A stretch of DNA of 64,000 nt from Panulirus ornatus (taxonomy: Eukaryota; Arthropoda; Malacostraca; Decapoda; Palinuridae), in contig NC_092261.1 of the NCBI RefSeq assembly GCF_036320965.1, forward strand, positions 17,566,646 to 17,630,645. Direction: 5' to 3'. This document shows, piece by piece, positions 11,760 to 23,350 of this stretch. The position numbers and the translations under genes are program-made. The notes under the pieces were generated by a model. The model was not told the origin of the DNA and did no database searches. It saw nothing but the letters and a program-made list of their open reading frames with translations. Every line of letters begins with the position of its first letter. The stretch's first letter is position 1.

Positions 11760-14400
11760 AAATGCAATCACAGGACAATCCAACAAACTTGTTACCCTTA
11801 GTTCCCCGCGTCGTGGGGAGCGAAGAATCTATGGAGCCCCACCTGTCTCTACTGCTAACGAGAGGGACAGCTCAGGTAGAGGAGGTTCCGGCCTTTCCTA
11901 AGACCTTTTCCCCTCCAACAGACCTGACTCTTTTTCCATTTAGTTCAACAACATTTTAAGGTCTGTCTCCGAACCTTTCTTTTGTTGACCACCATCTAAT
12001 CATCAACTCGACTGACATCGTACTTTACTCGGACACTCAATCATATTATATTTCCATCAGTCTCCCTCACATCTTTAACTATAACCTCACGATTCCGCTT
12101 CATAGGAGGAGTCTGTGCTTATTCCACCACCATCATGCCTGTGGCACCCACACTGAATCTCCCAACTTTGACGTCATTTGGCCTGAGACATATCTCTTCT
12201 CTACCACTGGTCTTTCTAACTCAACTACTGTTATCGTAACTCTACAAACTTTCCCAGAGTATCCAAAGTCTTACGATGAGATCAAGATATCCTCTCATCC
12301 CAGAGGTGATGCCTTGTACTCAGGAATCTCAACGTTCACCTTAGGAAATGGTTGAAATCCTGCCACACAGACAGTGAAGCTCTCACGTTTTCCACTGTTA
12401 ATGATCTGGAGCAAATTATAAACCAACCTACCCGTATTCAAGACAGTCACGACCCTTCTTCCAACTCGGGATCTATTTTCTATCTCTGACTCTTCGCACT
12501 ATTTCGCCCCGATTGGTTCATCTGACCACACTCTTATAAGCGCCTCTTTAATAACCGCATCTCCTCCGCCTACCCCGTCTAACGCCAATTCTGGCACTTT
12601 ATAATATCTGACTGAACTGCCTTACGAAAATTCTCTTTTGGTTTTCCTAGCGAAGATGACTTCTTCTCCACGAGCGATGCGTCTGTCTCAAAAACCAGTG
12701 TAGCAGAGGTTATTGTTGCGGGAAGGGAGCCATACATCACCCCTATCTATGAGACTATCACTTCTTCCAGTCCGTGGCTCAAGCATTTCTTTTCTGAGGC
12801 CAATCGTGCAAGAGACCAGGCATATCGAGCGGAGAAAACATCTCTCTCCTCGGACTTGTATTCTGATTTCATCTCTGCCTGAAGTTATTACAGGTATGAA
12901 AGTTATGGTGACCCAGTATCAGCAAACTACAGAGAGGTAAGTGCTGTGAGAAAACAAGAGAACACGCAGGGTCTTGGTTCACGTGAAGGGGAGCAAATGT
13001 GGATGTAGTAACTGGCAGCCACAAGGTGAAGAAATGTACTCCTTTCTGAAGAAAGTCTGACATCCCATCTTTTTTGCAGACATTCATATGTCTTACTGGT
13101 CTTCGGTTTGAGGTAAATATAACAACCTTTCCTTTATTTCACTGTTCCACAAGATACTATAACCGTTTCTTCAAATGACAAAGCAACTCTTTTTTGGTCT
13201 ACTTTACTCCTCTAACTCCATTTCCTCCACTTTTGCCACACCACTTACTATTGCTAAGGCTTCCCTGTAACCCCTCTTCGTACACCCAAGAATACTCTTC
13301 TCTGTTTCTTTCTCTGAACACAAGCAAGGCATATGGACCAGTTGGCACCCCAGTCTCGCTTTTTTTAAGTACCTTTATATACCTGCACCTGTGCCTGCTC
13401 GTCATTTTCGCTCCTGCTTAAAAATGAAGCAGATTCCCTCTTGGAAACATTCAAGCAGGGAGACAGTTCTAACCCTTACAGTTAAACTCTTAATTCCTCT
13501 GATTTTTAATGACTGAATTCTCTGAATCTCTCCTCAATCCTTACCTTTAAAAGTACCGAGAGTCTCGCAGCCTAACCTGTGAGCATCAGTATAGCTTTCG
13601 CAAGGAAATATACACTCTGTGTTGCTGTCTTATAAACATCTGGTCATCCTCTCTACGAAAGAGTGGGAAATCCTATGTTGTAGTCATTATTACATCGAAA
13701 CGTTTGGACAGGTTGTATCATCCATGTCTAATCCTCGATCTCCCCTCCTCTGGTCGCCTCTTTTGGCTTCCTCACTCACCCAGTCTCGTATATTTGTCAT
13801 CCTCGTAAATACAGATGGACCAAACTCGTTCTCTTCCCCTATCAAAAGCAGTGTCCGTCAAGGTTTTTTCTTCTCTCCTATATTCTTTCTTCTGTATATG
13901 AATGACTTCCTTTATTCAACAAAGAGCCACATGTACTCAGCATTACTCCACTTTCTTTCTTCCGATCCATCTTCTCGTGCTTGATCTACGTCTCGTTTCG
14001 ATGAACTCGATCGACTCCGTTCTAGACAGGGTCTCTATGTGGTGGAGATGCACCCTAGTTAAGTCTAACGCCTTTAAATCCATTTTCTTTTTCCATTTCT
14101 CTTCCTAAAACCCTACACATTTGTCTTTCATCTCCTCTGATGGCTCTGTAATTCCACACTCATTACAATCAGCATCTAATCTATCTCCGAAACCCCACAT
14201 TACACAAATAACTACGTCTGCCTCTAAGAAAGTGAAAGTCCTTGTCAGATACCGAGAATAATTCTGAAAAGTTGTCCCACTCATACCAAGGATTACATTG
14301 GAGTAGTACTATTCTCGCATCCGCGGAGGTTTTAGCTGTACGTAACCATAGTTAATGGAGTAGAGCCTACACAACTGAACTTAACTTTCCCAGCCTGATA

Positions 14401-14451
<51 letters not shown>

Positions 14452-14830
14452 GTTGTCCTCCGCCGCAGTAGTGGTTGTCTTTCCCTCTCCTACAAAAATC
14501 TGATTCGGTCTCTGCTCCACAGAGCTAGTTGGCCGTGTGCTTCCACCGTTAACTCTGTCACGACATACACGGCGAGATACTGTGCCGTGTGATTACTGTG
14601 TGCCCATTTGTCAACTCAAGAGAGGACCGCTTGATTATCTCCTTCCTTCCTCCGCAAATCTTTGAATTCTTTATCTTATGTTTTTTCTCACCTACGTCCG
14701 GCCTCTTATCTTGTGACTCATCTGTCACTTTGGACTTGCTTTATCAATATTTCATTTAACGCATGACCTTAATGAAGACTTCTGTCCTTGAACATAAAAA
14801 GAAATGTATAAGTGCACATGTTTTTATTTG
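11760..14830 (+). mobile_element. Degenerate Jockey-like LINE, endonuclease to 3' end
   Basis: About 3 kb of decayed LINE. The endonuclease is seen as NFDVIWPETYLFSTT (about 12160-12210), LEQIINQPTRIQD (12408-12447) and APIGSSDHTLISA (12507-12545), the SDH box. The RT follows with TSKAYGPVGTP (13322-13355), HQYSFRKE, and VRQGFFFSPIFFLLYMNDF (13850-13910), the motif-B-to-C stretch. Later ASKKVKVLVRYR (about 14220) is the thumb. A (CA)n at 14402-14451 has expanded inside the C-terminus. Several frameshifts separate these blocks. Part of the 5' end is uncertain. Confidence 0.75.
14402..14451. repeat. (CA)n microsatellite
   Basis: About 50 bp of CA inside the Jockey-like LINE remnant. Confidence 0.95.
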
Positions 14831-15879
14831 TATGCTAGATGTTTCGGGGGGATAAGTAAGTAGAGTAAAAAAAAAGAGTATAAAAGCTTTGAAGAAAGTG
14901 GAAAACCTACTTTTTTAAAACTAGGCAGATCGAAATTGTTGTGAAACACACGAGGGGGTTTAAGAATTCCAAAGCTTCGCGATGTAGATAAAGAAACAAA
15001 CATCACAACGGCTCATCCTTGAGTTGCCAGAGGCTATGGATTAATCATGTGAAGCAGTAGCTTGCCTAGTCCTATGTGGTCTGACTAATGGTAGATGCAC
15101 ACAAGCATCTAGCTCTAAGACCTTGTTTGTGTGGGTCTTGAACCATACACACACACACACACACACACACACTCACGCAGAGCTGTGGGGCAGTATCCCT
15201 GAGGTGCCCGAACTATTCCGGCGCGTGACCTATGACCTCCGGGCCAGCGAATAAAACAATTACCTTCCCCCCAAAAAACACACTGGGGGGGACGGGACCA
15301 CCCGCAGGAAATATATAATCCAGACTAACGGGAACGTCCGCTTAAGAACAGGGCCACAGGAAATCCGTGGGGGGAAAAAAAAGTCAATTGCTCCCTTTGA
15401 TATTTTTCTCTTCTCTGGGGAATTTCATGGCATCGTTGCGAGTCAGGTGCTCCACACTTGCCTTGTTCTTGGTTGGTGACCCACCAGGCAGACCTGGGAG
15501 TTAGAAAGGGTAGGTGAGGGTTGGGGAATATGATGACAGTGGGAGAAGAGGGAGTAAGACGAAGCAACGGAAAATAAGAAATGCCAAAGAAATAAGGAAT
15601 AAGAACATTGAGCATGGTGTCATGTGATGGCGAGTGCATGTTGTATGGTGTGTTGCTGGGCCCGCTGTGGTTTTATGTGATGTTCGGTGTATGCTGTGAA
15701 GTCATGGAGGTGCTGATTGTATATCTGATGTGATGTTAAGTGTCGGTGAGTTTCTGTGCTGTCTCTGCTGTGATGTCATATGAACATAACAGCGTTATGT
15801 CTCTTTAGGTGTCATGTGATGACGAGTGCATGGTCTGTGTATGTAATGAATGTGTATTGTGCATGTTCCGGTTCTATTT
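14831..15879. other. Unassigned DNA with (CA)n
   Basis: Includes (CA)n at 15149-15174 and GT-rich degenerate sequence at 15640-15860 in which GTGATG/TCATGTGATG words recur, including two GTGTCATGTGATG copies about 210 bp apart. No coding or transposon motif is clear. Confidence 0.4.
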
Positions 15880-16235
15880 GTAATTACCTGTTTGCAAGGG
15901 AAGGAAGTTCTACACTCGTGGGCCCCAACTCTTAAACTTTATACATCACACAACTTTACAATTTTTTTTGTAAACTGTCAGCATTTGCAGTTTCATCACT
16001 ATGCTTATTCTGTTCATCCAGTATTCTGATATCATAAAAGTGTATCTTAAATATCCAGTATTCTGATATCATAAAAGTATCTTAAATATCCAGTATTCTG
16101 ATATCATAAAAGTGTATCTTAAATCTCTTCTGACACGCATCTTTCATACTTTATTCACATGGTGTGTGGCAGCTCTGCATTTACCTCTTTCGAAGTTTTG
16201 TTTGCTGTCGACATTGTCAAACTGGTTTAGAGACT
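15880..16235 (-). mobile_element. CR1/L2-like LINE, 3' terminal fragment
   Basis: On the minus strand this ends with a sequence like GAGTTGGGGCCCACGAGTGT followed by CTTCCTTCCC and TAATTACAAATAG, the same 3' terminus seen at 18938, 42020 and 48260. Upstream of it lies a degraded C-terminal region. A 45-bp triplication is inside. No frame is intact. Confidence 0.6.
16017..16124. repeat. About 45-bp tandem triplication with GATATC core
   Basis: Three copies of a unit with TCCAGTATTCTGATATCATA and TAAAAGTGTATCTTAAATA-like ends; the middle copy lacks GT. The flanking sequence continues the CR1-like element, so the unit arose from within it. Confidence 0.9.
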
Positions 16236-16751
16236 TGTGACTGAGTCTGAAGCAAGTAACATCCAAAACAAAGCATCACAAACCATACTAACCCTGTGCA
16301 ACCCGCTGGAAAGACCATATCGCGAGTAAGGGAGACGGTTCTACCTTCTAACTTACCAAAAAGACCAAGAGAGACTTGAAAGACTATTTCGAAGAGACAA
16401 GGCTGATAACAAAACAATGAAACAAGTCTTATGAAAAGATGTTAAGTCAACGGAACTTACTTCCACACTCGAGAAGATGCTCTGGTAACTGAATACAAGT
16501 GACTGAGTACAGTGGTCGAAGTAAACACACGACCAGAAACAATGGGCTTATTTTCAAAAGAAAACGTCGTACCGGTATTTAGAAATGACTCTTGCGGGAC
16601 AATCTGCTCAGACACAACCGAGCAATGAGCTCATTCACGAAGAGACGAGACGATTACTTCGAGTCTGTCATCATCATTTAGTAGAATGGTATAGACGATG
16701 ACCATCGTCTGCGTCAGCAAGTAATCTTGGCACAGTCCAAAAGGTCGTCTC

Positions 16752-16754
<3 letters not shown>
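16236..16754. other. Unassigned DNA
   Basis: No motif, box pair or repeat could be recognised. Confidence 0.4.

Positions 16755-16812
<58 letters not shown>
16755..16812. repeat. (CT)n microsatellite
   Basis: About 58 bp of uninterrupted CT. Confidence 0.97.
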
Positions 16813-16815
<3 letters not shown>

Positions 16816-16919
16816 ACATCTATATTCAACAACCATCGGGATCCAAATATTGATTTTCTAATCATCTGGTCACAGCGATTACCACGGTGGCAGATGTCGT
16901 TTGGACGGAGGGGGAACTG

Positions 16920-17400
16920 GTCATTGTGTCGTTCCTGGCTGTGGCCGTAATGGTGGTCGTGGTGGTGGTTTTGGTGGTAGTTGTGGTAGTAGTAGTAGTA
17001 GTAGCTAGTTGTTGCTGTAGCAGTAATAGTAGGAGGAGAAGTGGTGATGGTGGTTGGTGGATGTGATGGTGATGGTGGTCGTAAAGGTGGTGTGGTGGAG
17101 ATAGTATGGTTGTAGTGGAGGTGGTGATGGTAGTGGCACAGGTGGTGACTAATTCGTGAGGTAAGTGGTGTAAGTGGTGATAGCAGACGTGGAGGTCCTG
17201 ATGATGGTAGTGGTGGTGATATTGGTTGAAGTAATGATGGTAGAAATGGTGGTTGTAACTGTCGATTCTGAAATGGCAGTGGTGATGGTGGTGATGAAGG
17301 TAGTGGGGAAGGGGATTATGGAAGTGGTAGAAATAATGAAGATGATGATGATGATGATCGTGGAGATGGAGATGGTAAGAGATGATTATTCATGACAGTG
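16920..17400. repeat. Degenerate GTG/GAT trinucleotide-rich DNA
   Basis: Strongly G/T-rich plus strand built from GTGGTGG, GTAGTAGTAG and GATGATGATG runs. It merges into the 21-bp minisatellite at 17446, and may be its older, decayed flank. Confidence 0.75.
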
Positions 17401-17445
17401 GCGAAAACGGATAAGGCAGTGGTGGAGGTGTAACGGTGAAGTTGG

Positions 17446-17812
17446 AGTTTGGTAAGGGTAGTGGTGGAGATGGTGAGGGTAGTGGTGGAGCTGGGTAGAG
17501 TAGTGGTGGAGCTGGTTAGGGTAATGGTGGAGCTGGTGAGGGTAGTGGTGGAGCTGGTGAGGGTAGTGGTGGAGTTGGTGAGGGTAGTGGTGGAGCTGGT
17601 GAGGGTAGTGGTGGAGCTGGTGAGGGTAGTGGTGGAGTTGGTGAGGGTAGTGGTGGAGCTGGTGAGGGTAGTGGTGGAGCTGGTGAGGGTAGTGGTGGAG
17701 CTGGTGAGGGTAGTGGTGGAGCTGGTGAGGGTAGTGGTGGAGCTGGTGAGGGTAGTGGAGGAGCTGGTGAGGGTAGTGGTGGAGTTGGTGAGGGAAGTGG
17801 TGGAGGTAGCGA
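17446..17812. repeat. 21-bp minisatellite, about 17 units
   Basis: Tandem 21-bp units of the form GGTGAGGGTAGTGGTGGAGC plus T, with an alternating GAGTT variant. Because 21 is a multiple of three, a frame stays open on both strands, reading a VRVVVEL heptapeptide on plus and HHYPHQL on minus. The repetitive frames lack any start context or flanking coding signal, so they are taken as by-products. Confidence 0.95.
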
Positions 17813-17870
17813 TAATGGCAGTGGGGAGAGAGCTCTCTCCCCTGCTGTCCTCCCCTCAGGCGACCCAGAC

Positions 17871-17871
<1 letters not shown>

Positions 17872-17904
<33 letters not shown>

Positions 17905-17942
17905 CATACACACACACACACACATACACACACACACACACA

Positions 17943-17995
<53 letters not shown>
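17872..17995. repeat. (CA)n microsatellite with CATA/CGCA interruptions
   Basis: About 124 bp of CA, interrupted several times. Confidence 0.96.
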
Positions 17996-17997
<2 letters not shown>

Positions 17998-18344
17998 TGT
18001 GGCCGTAAAGATGGCAAAGACATTCAAAAGTCGTGGATAAACAATCCTGAGTAACGAAATTGTAAATGCGATAGACATATCCGAAAGTCTATAAAAGTTG
18101 CATGGTAAAGAAAGTGTAGACCCCCCCCCGTACCGTACACAGTAAGGTATTACTTACACAAATACACACAATTTCATACACATACACACATATGAATTCA
18201 GATAAACACACACAAACACGCACGTAGGCACACAAGAGCGTGCATACTCGCATACATACTTGTACCAGCCTTGCATTTCAAGGATGTTTCTCCAAAATGC
18301 TGTATTTCTTTTACATTATTTCTATGCCTCATAATGACTTACAG

Positions 18345-18347
<3 letters not shown>
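17996..18347. other. Unassigned DNA
   Basis: Includes a C10 run near 18121 and CA-rich words. Nothing else is recognised. Confidence 0.4.

Positions 18348-18414
<67 letters not shown>
18348..18414. repeat. (CT)n microsatellite
   Basis: About 67 bp of CT. Confidence 0.97.
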
Positions 18415-18419
<5 letters not shown>

Positions 18420-18636
18420 ACGTATTCAGCGTCTCTTTCTCTCTCGATCTAGCAATCTGTCTCCAACTCACTCTCTCCTCCTCTTGTCTCCGCATCGCTC
18501 GCTCTTTCCTAATGACTCCCCGTCAGTTCTCATTTGCTCCATCTATCCATCTATCGCAATGTAACAGGAAGTAGGGGGCTGACCAAAATAGCCAGGCATG
18601 TGAGCTAATTATTCCCCCTCTCACCCAACAATCTCC

Positions 18637-18704
<68 letters not shown>

Positions 18705-18884
18705 CCGTGGGGCAGGAGAGGGGTCCTCCCACGTCCATGTCTGTCCATCCACACCTTGTCATGCGCTTCTCTCAGTCCCCGCTTGAGGGTCTCCAAATAA
18801 CCTTGGAGTAAAAGATATAAGTTATTGCAGATGCGGTCACCACTAATTGGTTCTCACTCAACTTGTTTATAACTTTTTTTCGGT

Positions 18885-18889
<5 letters not shown>
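18415..18889. other. Unassigned DNA with second (CT)n
   Basis: (CT)n at 18639-18700 sits within otherwise unrecognised sequence. Two nearby (CT)n tracts about 225 bp apart share no longer homology that I can see. Confidence 0.5.

Positions 18890-18937
<48 letters not shown>
18890..18937. repeat. (TG)n microsatellite
   Basis: About 48 bp of TG directly next to the 3' end of the CR1-like LINE on the minus strand. Confidence 0.95.
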
Positions 18938-18939
<2 letters not shown>

Positions 18940-21030
18940 CAGTACCTATTTGTAATTCTATTTTCTTATACTGAACGGGAAAGGAGTTTTAAACTCATGG
19001 TGCCCCATCTCCTAAACGTTCTCAGTTATCATGCAACTTTCTGAATCTATCATGATGTTCCCATTTGCCATTTTCTCAGGGCATTCCAATCATCCACTTC
19101 TCTTACACTGCAAAAGTACTTCACATCTTTTTAACAAGTTTCTTACTTAATTTCATATTATACCTTCTCGCTGTTCTATTCCCCCATCTTTCAAAGCAGC
19201 TGTTCTCTGTCCACATCACTAATATGATTTAGAAACGTTAAAAATGTATTGAGGTCACCCCTCACTCTGTCTTCCATCGTGGACAAATTCAAAGTATCAG
19301 TTTCTTACGACGAAACTCTTGATTTTTCCACCATCCATGTTGCCCTCCTGTGGACCTTCTCTACTAGCTCTTTGGGTTCCTTAGGTGCATAGCCAGACTT
19401 GAGCGGCATATACCAGTTATGGTCTTATGGCAAGTGTGAACAGAGCTTCCTAAATATTTCCTCATCCATGACCTTGAACGCAATTCAAAATATTTGCCAT
19501 GAGAATGTTGGTCTCCTTAACTCTTTATGCAGGGTTAGGGACGTTGTCGGCTCCCAAGTTTCTCTCACACAAATTCCTGCACCTTACTTCCTGCTAGATA
19601 ATATTCACATCTAGCTTTTGTTTCACAATTACCCACCTTATCACTTGCCATTTACTCGGGCTGAATTTCATCAGTCTTCAACGGGCCAATTTTGGAGTCT
19701 GTCTAGGTCCCTATTTAAGCTTATGCAATCTTCCTCGCTCTTCACCCTCTTCTGCACCATCTGTAAACATGTCTGGCCAGGAGCCTATACTTCTGGCAAG
19801 TCATTTACATAGATCAAGAAGAGCAGTGGTCCAAGATCAGACCCCTGCTGCACTCCACTGGCGATCAACCCATTTCGAGAAGGTTCCTCTGACATGTGTC
19901 CTTTGTTTCCTTCCACTAAGATGATCTATCCATCGAAGTCTCGCTCTTACTCCTGCTTAAAGATCTAACTTCTTAATAAGCCTCTTATGCAGGATAGTGT
20001 CAGATGCTCCCTGGCAGTCCAGATGCAAACAAGTCATTCATTATTTTCTTTTGTCTAAATCCAAGATCACTCTCTCGAAGAAATCCAGAAGGTTTTTTTG
20101 CACATGACCTCCATTCCCTGAGACCGTGTTGCCTCTCTCATTGTTGTCTTTTCTCTACAGCAAGTCATCAATTTACTTTCCGATTATCTTTACCAATACA
20201 TTATATTACATATAGAAAGAATATGTGCCTCTTTCCGCTCCCTTGATAGTTTACCCTTCAAATGCATCTTGCACAGTAATTCTAGAGATTTATCTATAGG
20301 TCTGCAAAAATCACCAGCACATATGGTGACATTTCTTGTGACTTGTATGGGTCAAGACCCCTCAGTGTTCTGTTAATGTCTTTTCAAGGTATTCATTTGC
20401 TCTCAGAGACCTTCTTCCCATTCTATCTTACTGCCATTAAGGTTATAGAATCTTCCACTGTGAAAATACTTTTGAATTTGTCATTCATTTCCTCAAAGAT
20501 CTTTACATCATTTTGCTTAGCAGTGACAATTTACTGTCATGACTTTATGAAACAGTGTTTGGATTTTCATCTGCCTTGTGCATCTTTTTCAGTGATTCTT
20601 TGTCCGTCCATTCTTATTCTGCTATAATCGCTTCCTTCTCTTCGTCCATGCACATCTCGCAGTTCCTTTGCTTTTTAACATCTTTCATTGAACTATATCT
20701 CCCTCTCTCTACCTTCCTTTATATTTAAGGCTAAAGGTTTCCACGGTCCTACTCATTTGAAAATTTCTTAAGAATCTTTCATTACAAAACCATGGTTCCT
20801 GGCTATTGAACTTACAATTTTCCAATTTACGTTACGATAAATCTATAGACTTTTTGTTTAGTTTCTACAAATGTATTTCTCCTCTAATCTTTGTCTCATC
20901 TCTGTTTTCATAGCAAAATCATTTGCAACAAAATTAAATTTTAACATAACACGATCACTTTTTCCAATTGGTGTATGATATTTTCAATATGTGTGTAGAT
21001 AGGGTCTATTAGTAATGGGGTGTATGATTC
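18938..21030 (-). mobile_element. CR1/L2-like LINE, endonuclease end to 3' terminus, degenerate
   Basis: Minus-strand reading gives, 5' to 3': DRVMLKFNF (about 20945, the SDHxxLxF box of the endonuclease with H changed to R), FTVEDSITLMAV (about 20450), LRGLDPYKS (about 20355), CLHLDCQGASDTIL (about 20010, RT motif A), GSDLGPLLFLIYVND (about 19835, motif B to pre-C), GDLNTFLTFLNHISDVDREQ (about 19230), and VREVDDWNALR (about 19090). The order matches a CR1/L2-type element. Many stops are present. The 5' side joins a tRNA-like SINE near 21030; the 3' end matches other CR1-like ends in the window. Confidence 0.75.
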
Positions 21031-21305
21031 CTATTTGTGTTACAGGGAGTGTGTGTTGCACTCGTTGTCTCCTCTCGCAACCTTATATACCTACCAAGTC
21101 TTTACTCTTATGTGTATAAACACACATATACAAACATACACGCACACACCAACCTGAGCCAGGTGCTATTTATCGATCAGCCCTAAAGGGAGAATGCATG
21201 GCAATGCCTGGCTGTTGGTCGACTACCGAACCCAGGATTCGAACCAGGGCGGGCTCGTGCGCGGATCATGGCCGGCGACGCTTACCATTACACCACGGAA
21301 ACTCA
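21031..21305 (-). mobile_element. tRNA-derived SINE family 1
   Basis: On the minus strand an A-box-like TGGTGTAATGGTAAGC (21280-21295) and a B-box GGTTCGAATCC (21235-21245) have tRNA spacing. The body follows with a GATCGATAAATAG-like word and AACCTGAGCC complement, and it ends with AAGGTTGCGAGAGGAGACAA-like sequence and CTCCCTGTAACACAAATAG. The end resembles the CR1-like LINE 3' terminus, which would explain how it moves. It is inserted at or next to the 5' end of the CR1-like LINE. Confidence 0.75.
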
Positions 21306-21403
21306 TGCATGTGATTACTAACTGTGTGTTACGAGGGTTAACTTTACACTCGTGTTGCTCTGTCTCTTAACATTGTATGTATATACCATGTCTATACTCC
21401 TAT

Positions 21404-21455
<52 letters not shown>

Positions 21456-21480
21456 GTGGGTGGGTCGGTGTGTTTCAGCG
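21306..21480 (-). mobile_element. tRNA-derived SINE family 1, headless copy with (TG)n
   Basis: Minus-strand 3' half of the same SINE: AGAGACAGAGCAACACGAGTG (complement of 21342-21362), then AAAGTTAACCCTCGTAACAC. A (TG)n at 21407-21453 replaces the part towards the tRNA head. It sits in tandem with the previous copy in the same orientation. Confidence 0.65.
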
Positions 21481-21959
21481 CAAGTATATATGTTTGTATT
21501 CATAACTACAATCGTGAGTACGGCACCGCACCTTAAATGTATTTTACATGAATTAGTAATATGTTCATCTACATGCACTTAGTATGTATCTCAGGAATAT
21601 ATCTTATGTTCCTCGCACTCACTCACAAATAAATTGCCTCTTTTCGTTTCACGTTTCCACTAATTTTCGTCCACTGCAGCCTTCCGGCGCTTCGCCTCCG
21701 AGGCCGTGGGAGCGGAAATACCACTATATTAGTTTTCGGTTAAGTATACATCTTCATTTTTCCCCGTCCGGCAACATTGCACACGCCTCGGAAATTCCGT
21801 ATTTTTAGCCTGTCCAAAAAATTCACCTACCCGTTGTGTCTGTCCCACCCAAGGAACCATAATCCCCAAAAAACCCAGATGCTAATGATGGCCTATAATC
21901 ACGAATATCTGAGTTTAAGTCATCGGATCTTCAGTGCCACACGTGAAACTCATAATTCT
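21481..21959. other. Unassigned DNA
   Basis: No repeat family or coding motif is recognised. Confidence 0.4.
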
Positions 21960-23350
21960 AACCACAGCTAAAGCTTCCTTCGTCCATATCTTACCAGCGA
22001 TGGCCATTACCTCTACATATTCCATTAATGCTAGGTAATAGCAGGTTATAATGGGCAATTGTGCGCTAAAGTCGCCCCTCGCTAGCTGTCGTACTGCAAG
22101 GCTAAACAGTGAATAACCCCAAGAGCAAATTCACGCCAAAATATTGACGTGTCAACAACACAAACACGTTTTCCCGCCTTAATTACCAAGCTAGTCAGCC
22201 CTAACCTTTGTTAAGTAAATTAACCAGCCATTATCCTATAATTTGCAATGTCCATCGCTTGGAGTCGCCTTATTCAATAACTCCAGGCAAACAATGGCGG
22301 GGGAAAAAAAAAGAAGAGAGGGTAACTAGTGGGCAGTTGCAGACGAAGTCTGCTCAGACTTGGGCCAAGCCACGGAACACACGAGCTGGCCAAATCCTCC
22401 AAGTTAATTAGGATAATAATCTCGATAATTATTACGTTAATATCGCCGTTCCTGACGCGAAACCAGATATACAAACAGGAACTAATGACCACAGGGGTCG
22501 GCACACTCCTACCCTCCCACGGCCGCCACGATTCGCACCGCCTCCTCCCTCGCGTCTCCATGTCGGCTGACAGGACGGCTGGAGTGGCGGGCCGCGCTAT
22601 TGCTAACTCGCATAACGACGACGGTATAGTTGGAGAGGAGGTATACAGGGAGATCAGCGACCTGTAATATTCCCTCAGTACACACCATGCGAGGCATCAA
22701 TAACGTGAAAGACTCCAGTCCTCTAATGATATGAATTAGATCCCTTTAATGAGCGTGATGGTAGGGTCGAGTCCACTATCAGTTTTTCAAGCCAATTTAA
22801 GCGAGGATTAAGTGCTTATTTTAGCGTTGCAAGGAATTCCGCCCTGATTGCCTCCCCGAGGGAATATGATAAACGATGACTTTTCCTATTTATAATTACC
22901 AAAGCATTATGAATGATCTGGGGGAGAAATATGAGGAAATCCTGCAAGTGGCCCGCAGACGGTAACACCGTCCAGCCAACCCGTCGCCAAAAGTCCACAC
23001 TCGGCAACTCGCTAATTCCCCGAGCCTGGTTGGTACTCCTATTACGCTGAACCGTGGTAAATTTTCGGCTAATTAACATTATTATTTGGACTTCCCTTAC
23101 GAGGATCCTCGTGGGGCAGAGGACCACCGAGCCGAGGGCATCAGATGATACCTGCGGAGTAGTGAGGGGGCGGGCGGTGGAAAAGTGGAGGCAAAGGTGA
23201 AGTTTATACATTTTCGGCGAGATGATCTCCTTGGAGACGACTGGGCCGCCATGACTCGGCCGCTCCCTGCTCGGCCTCCATAAACAGGCATGACTCTTCC
23301 TCGATGCCTCATGATGGCAAATTCGACCGGATTCTCGGGGCATAAGAGGG
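21960..23350. promoter_or_regulatory. Candidate conserved non-coding island
   Basis: About 1.4 kb free of microsatellites, LINE motifs and SINE boxes in a window otherwise full of them. It contains many homeodomain-type cores: CCTTAATTACC (22177), AAGTTAATTAGG (22401), CGATAATTATTACG (22423), TATAATTACC (22891), GCTAATTCC (23010) and GCTAATTAACATT (23070). Mixed GC-rich and AT-rich blocks alternate. No splice-flanked exon is evident; the minus frame 22816-23343 (175 codons) shows no family signature. A regulatory role is inference only. Confidence 0.3.

Noticed and set aside
17872..17995. CRISPR-like array of short repeats
   Set aside because: Simple CA repeats with no spacers; the genome is eukaryotic. 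The same holds for the 19-, 21- and 36-bp arrays, which have no unique spacers.
17386..18078. 230-codon minus frame with HHYPHQL repeats and Cys-Val runs
   Set aside because: It is the 21-bp minisatellite plus translated (CA)n. Unit length divisible by three explains the openness.
21235..21300. Functional tRNA gene on the minus strand
   Set aside because: Box pair is good, but it continues into a SINE body seen in six other places.
22816..23343. 175-codon minus frame in the repeat-free island as a host gene
   Set aside because: Composition and residue pattern look random, with no motif or homologue-like stretch. Kept only as part of the candidate non-coding island.
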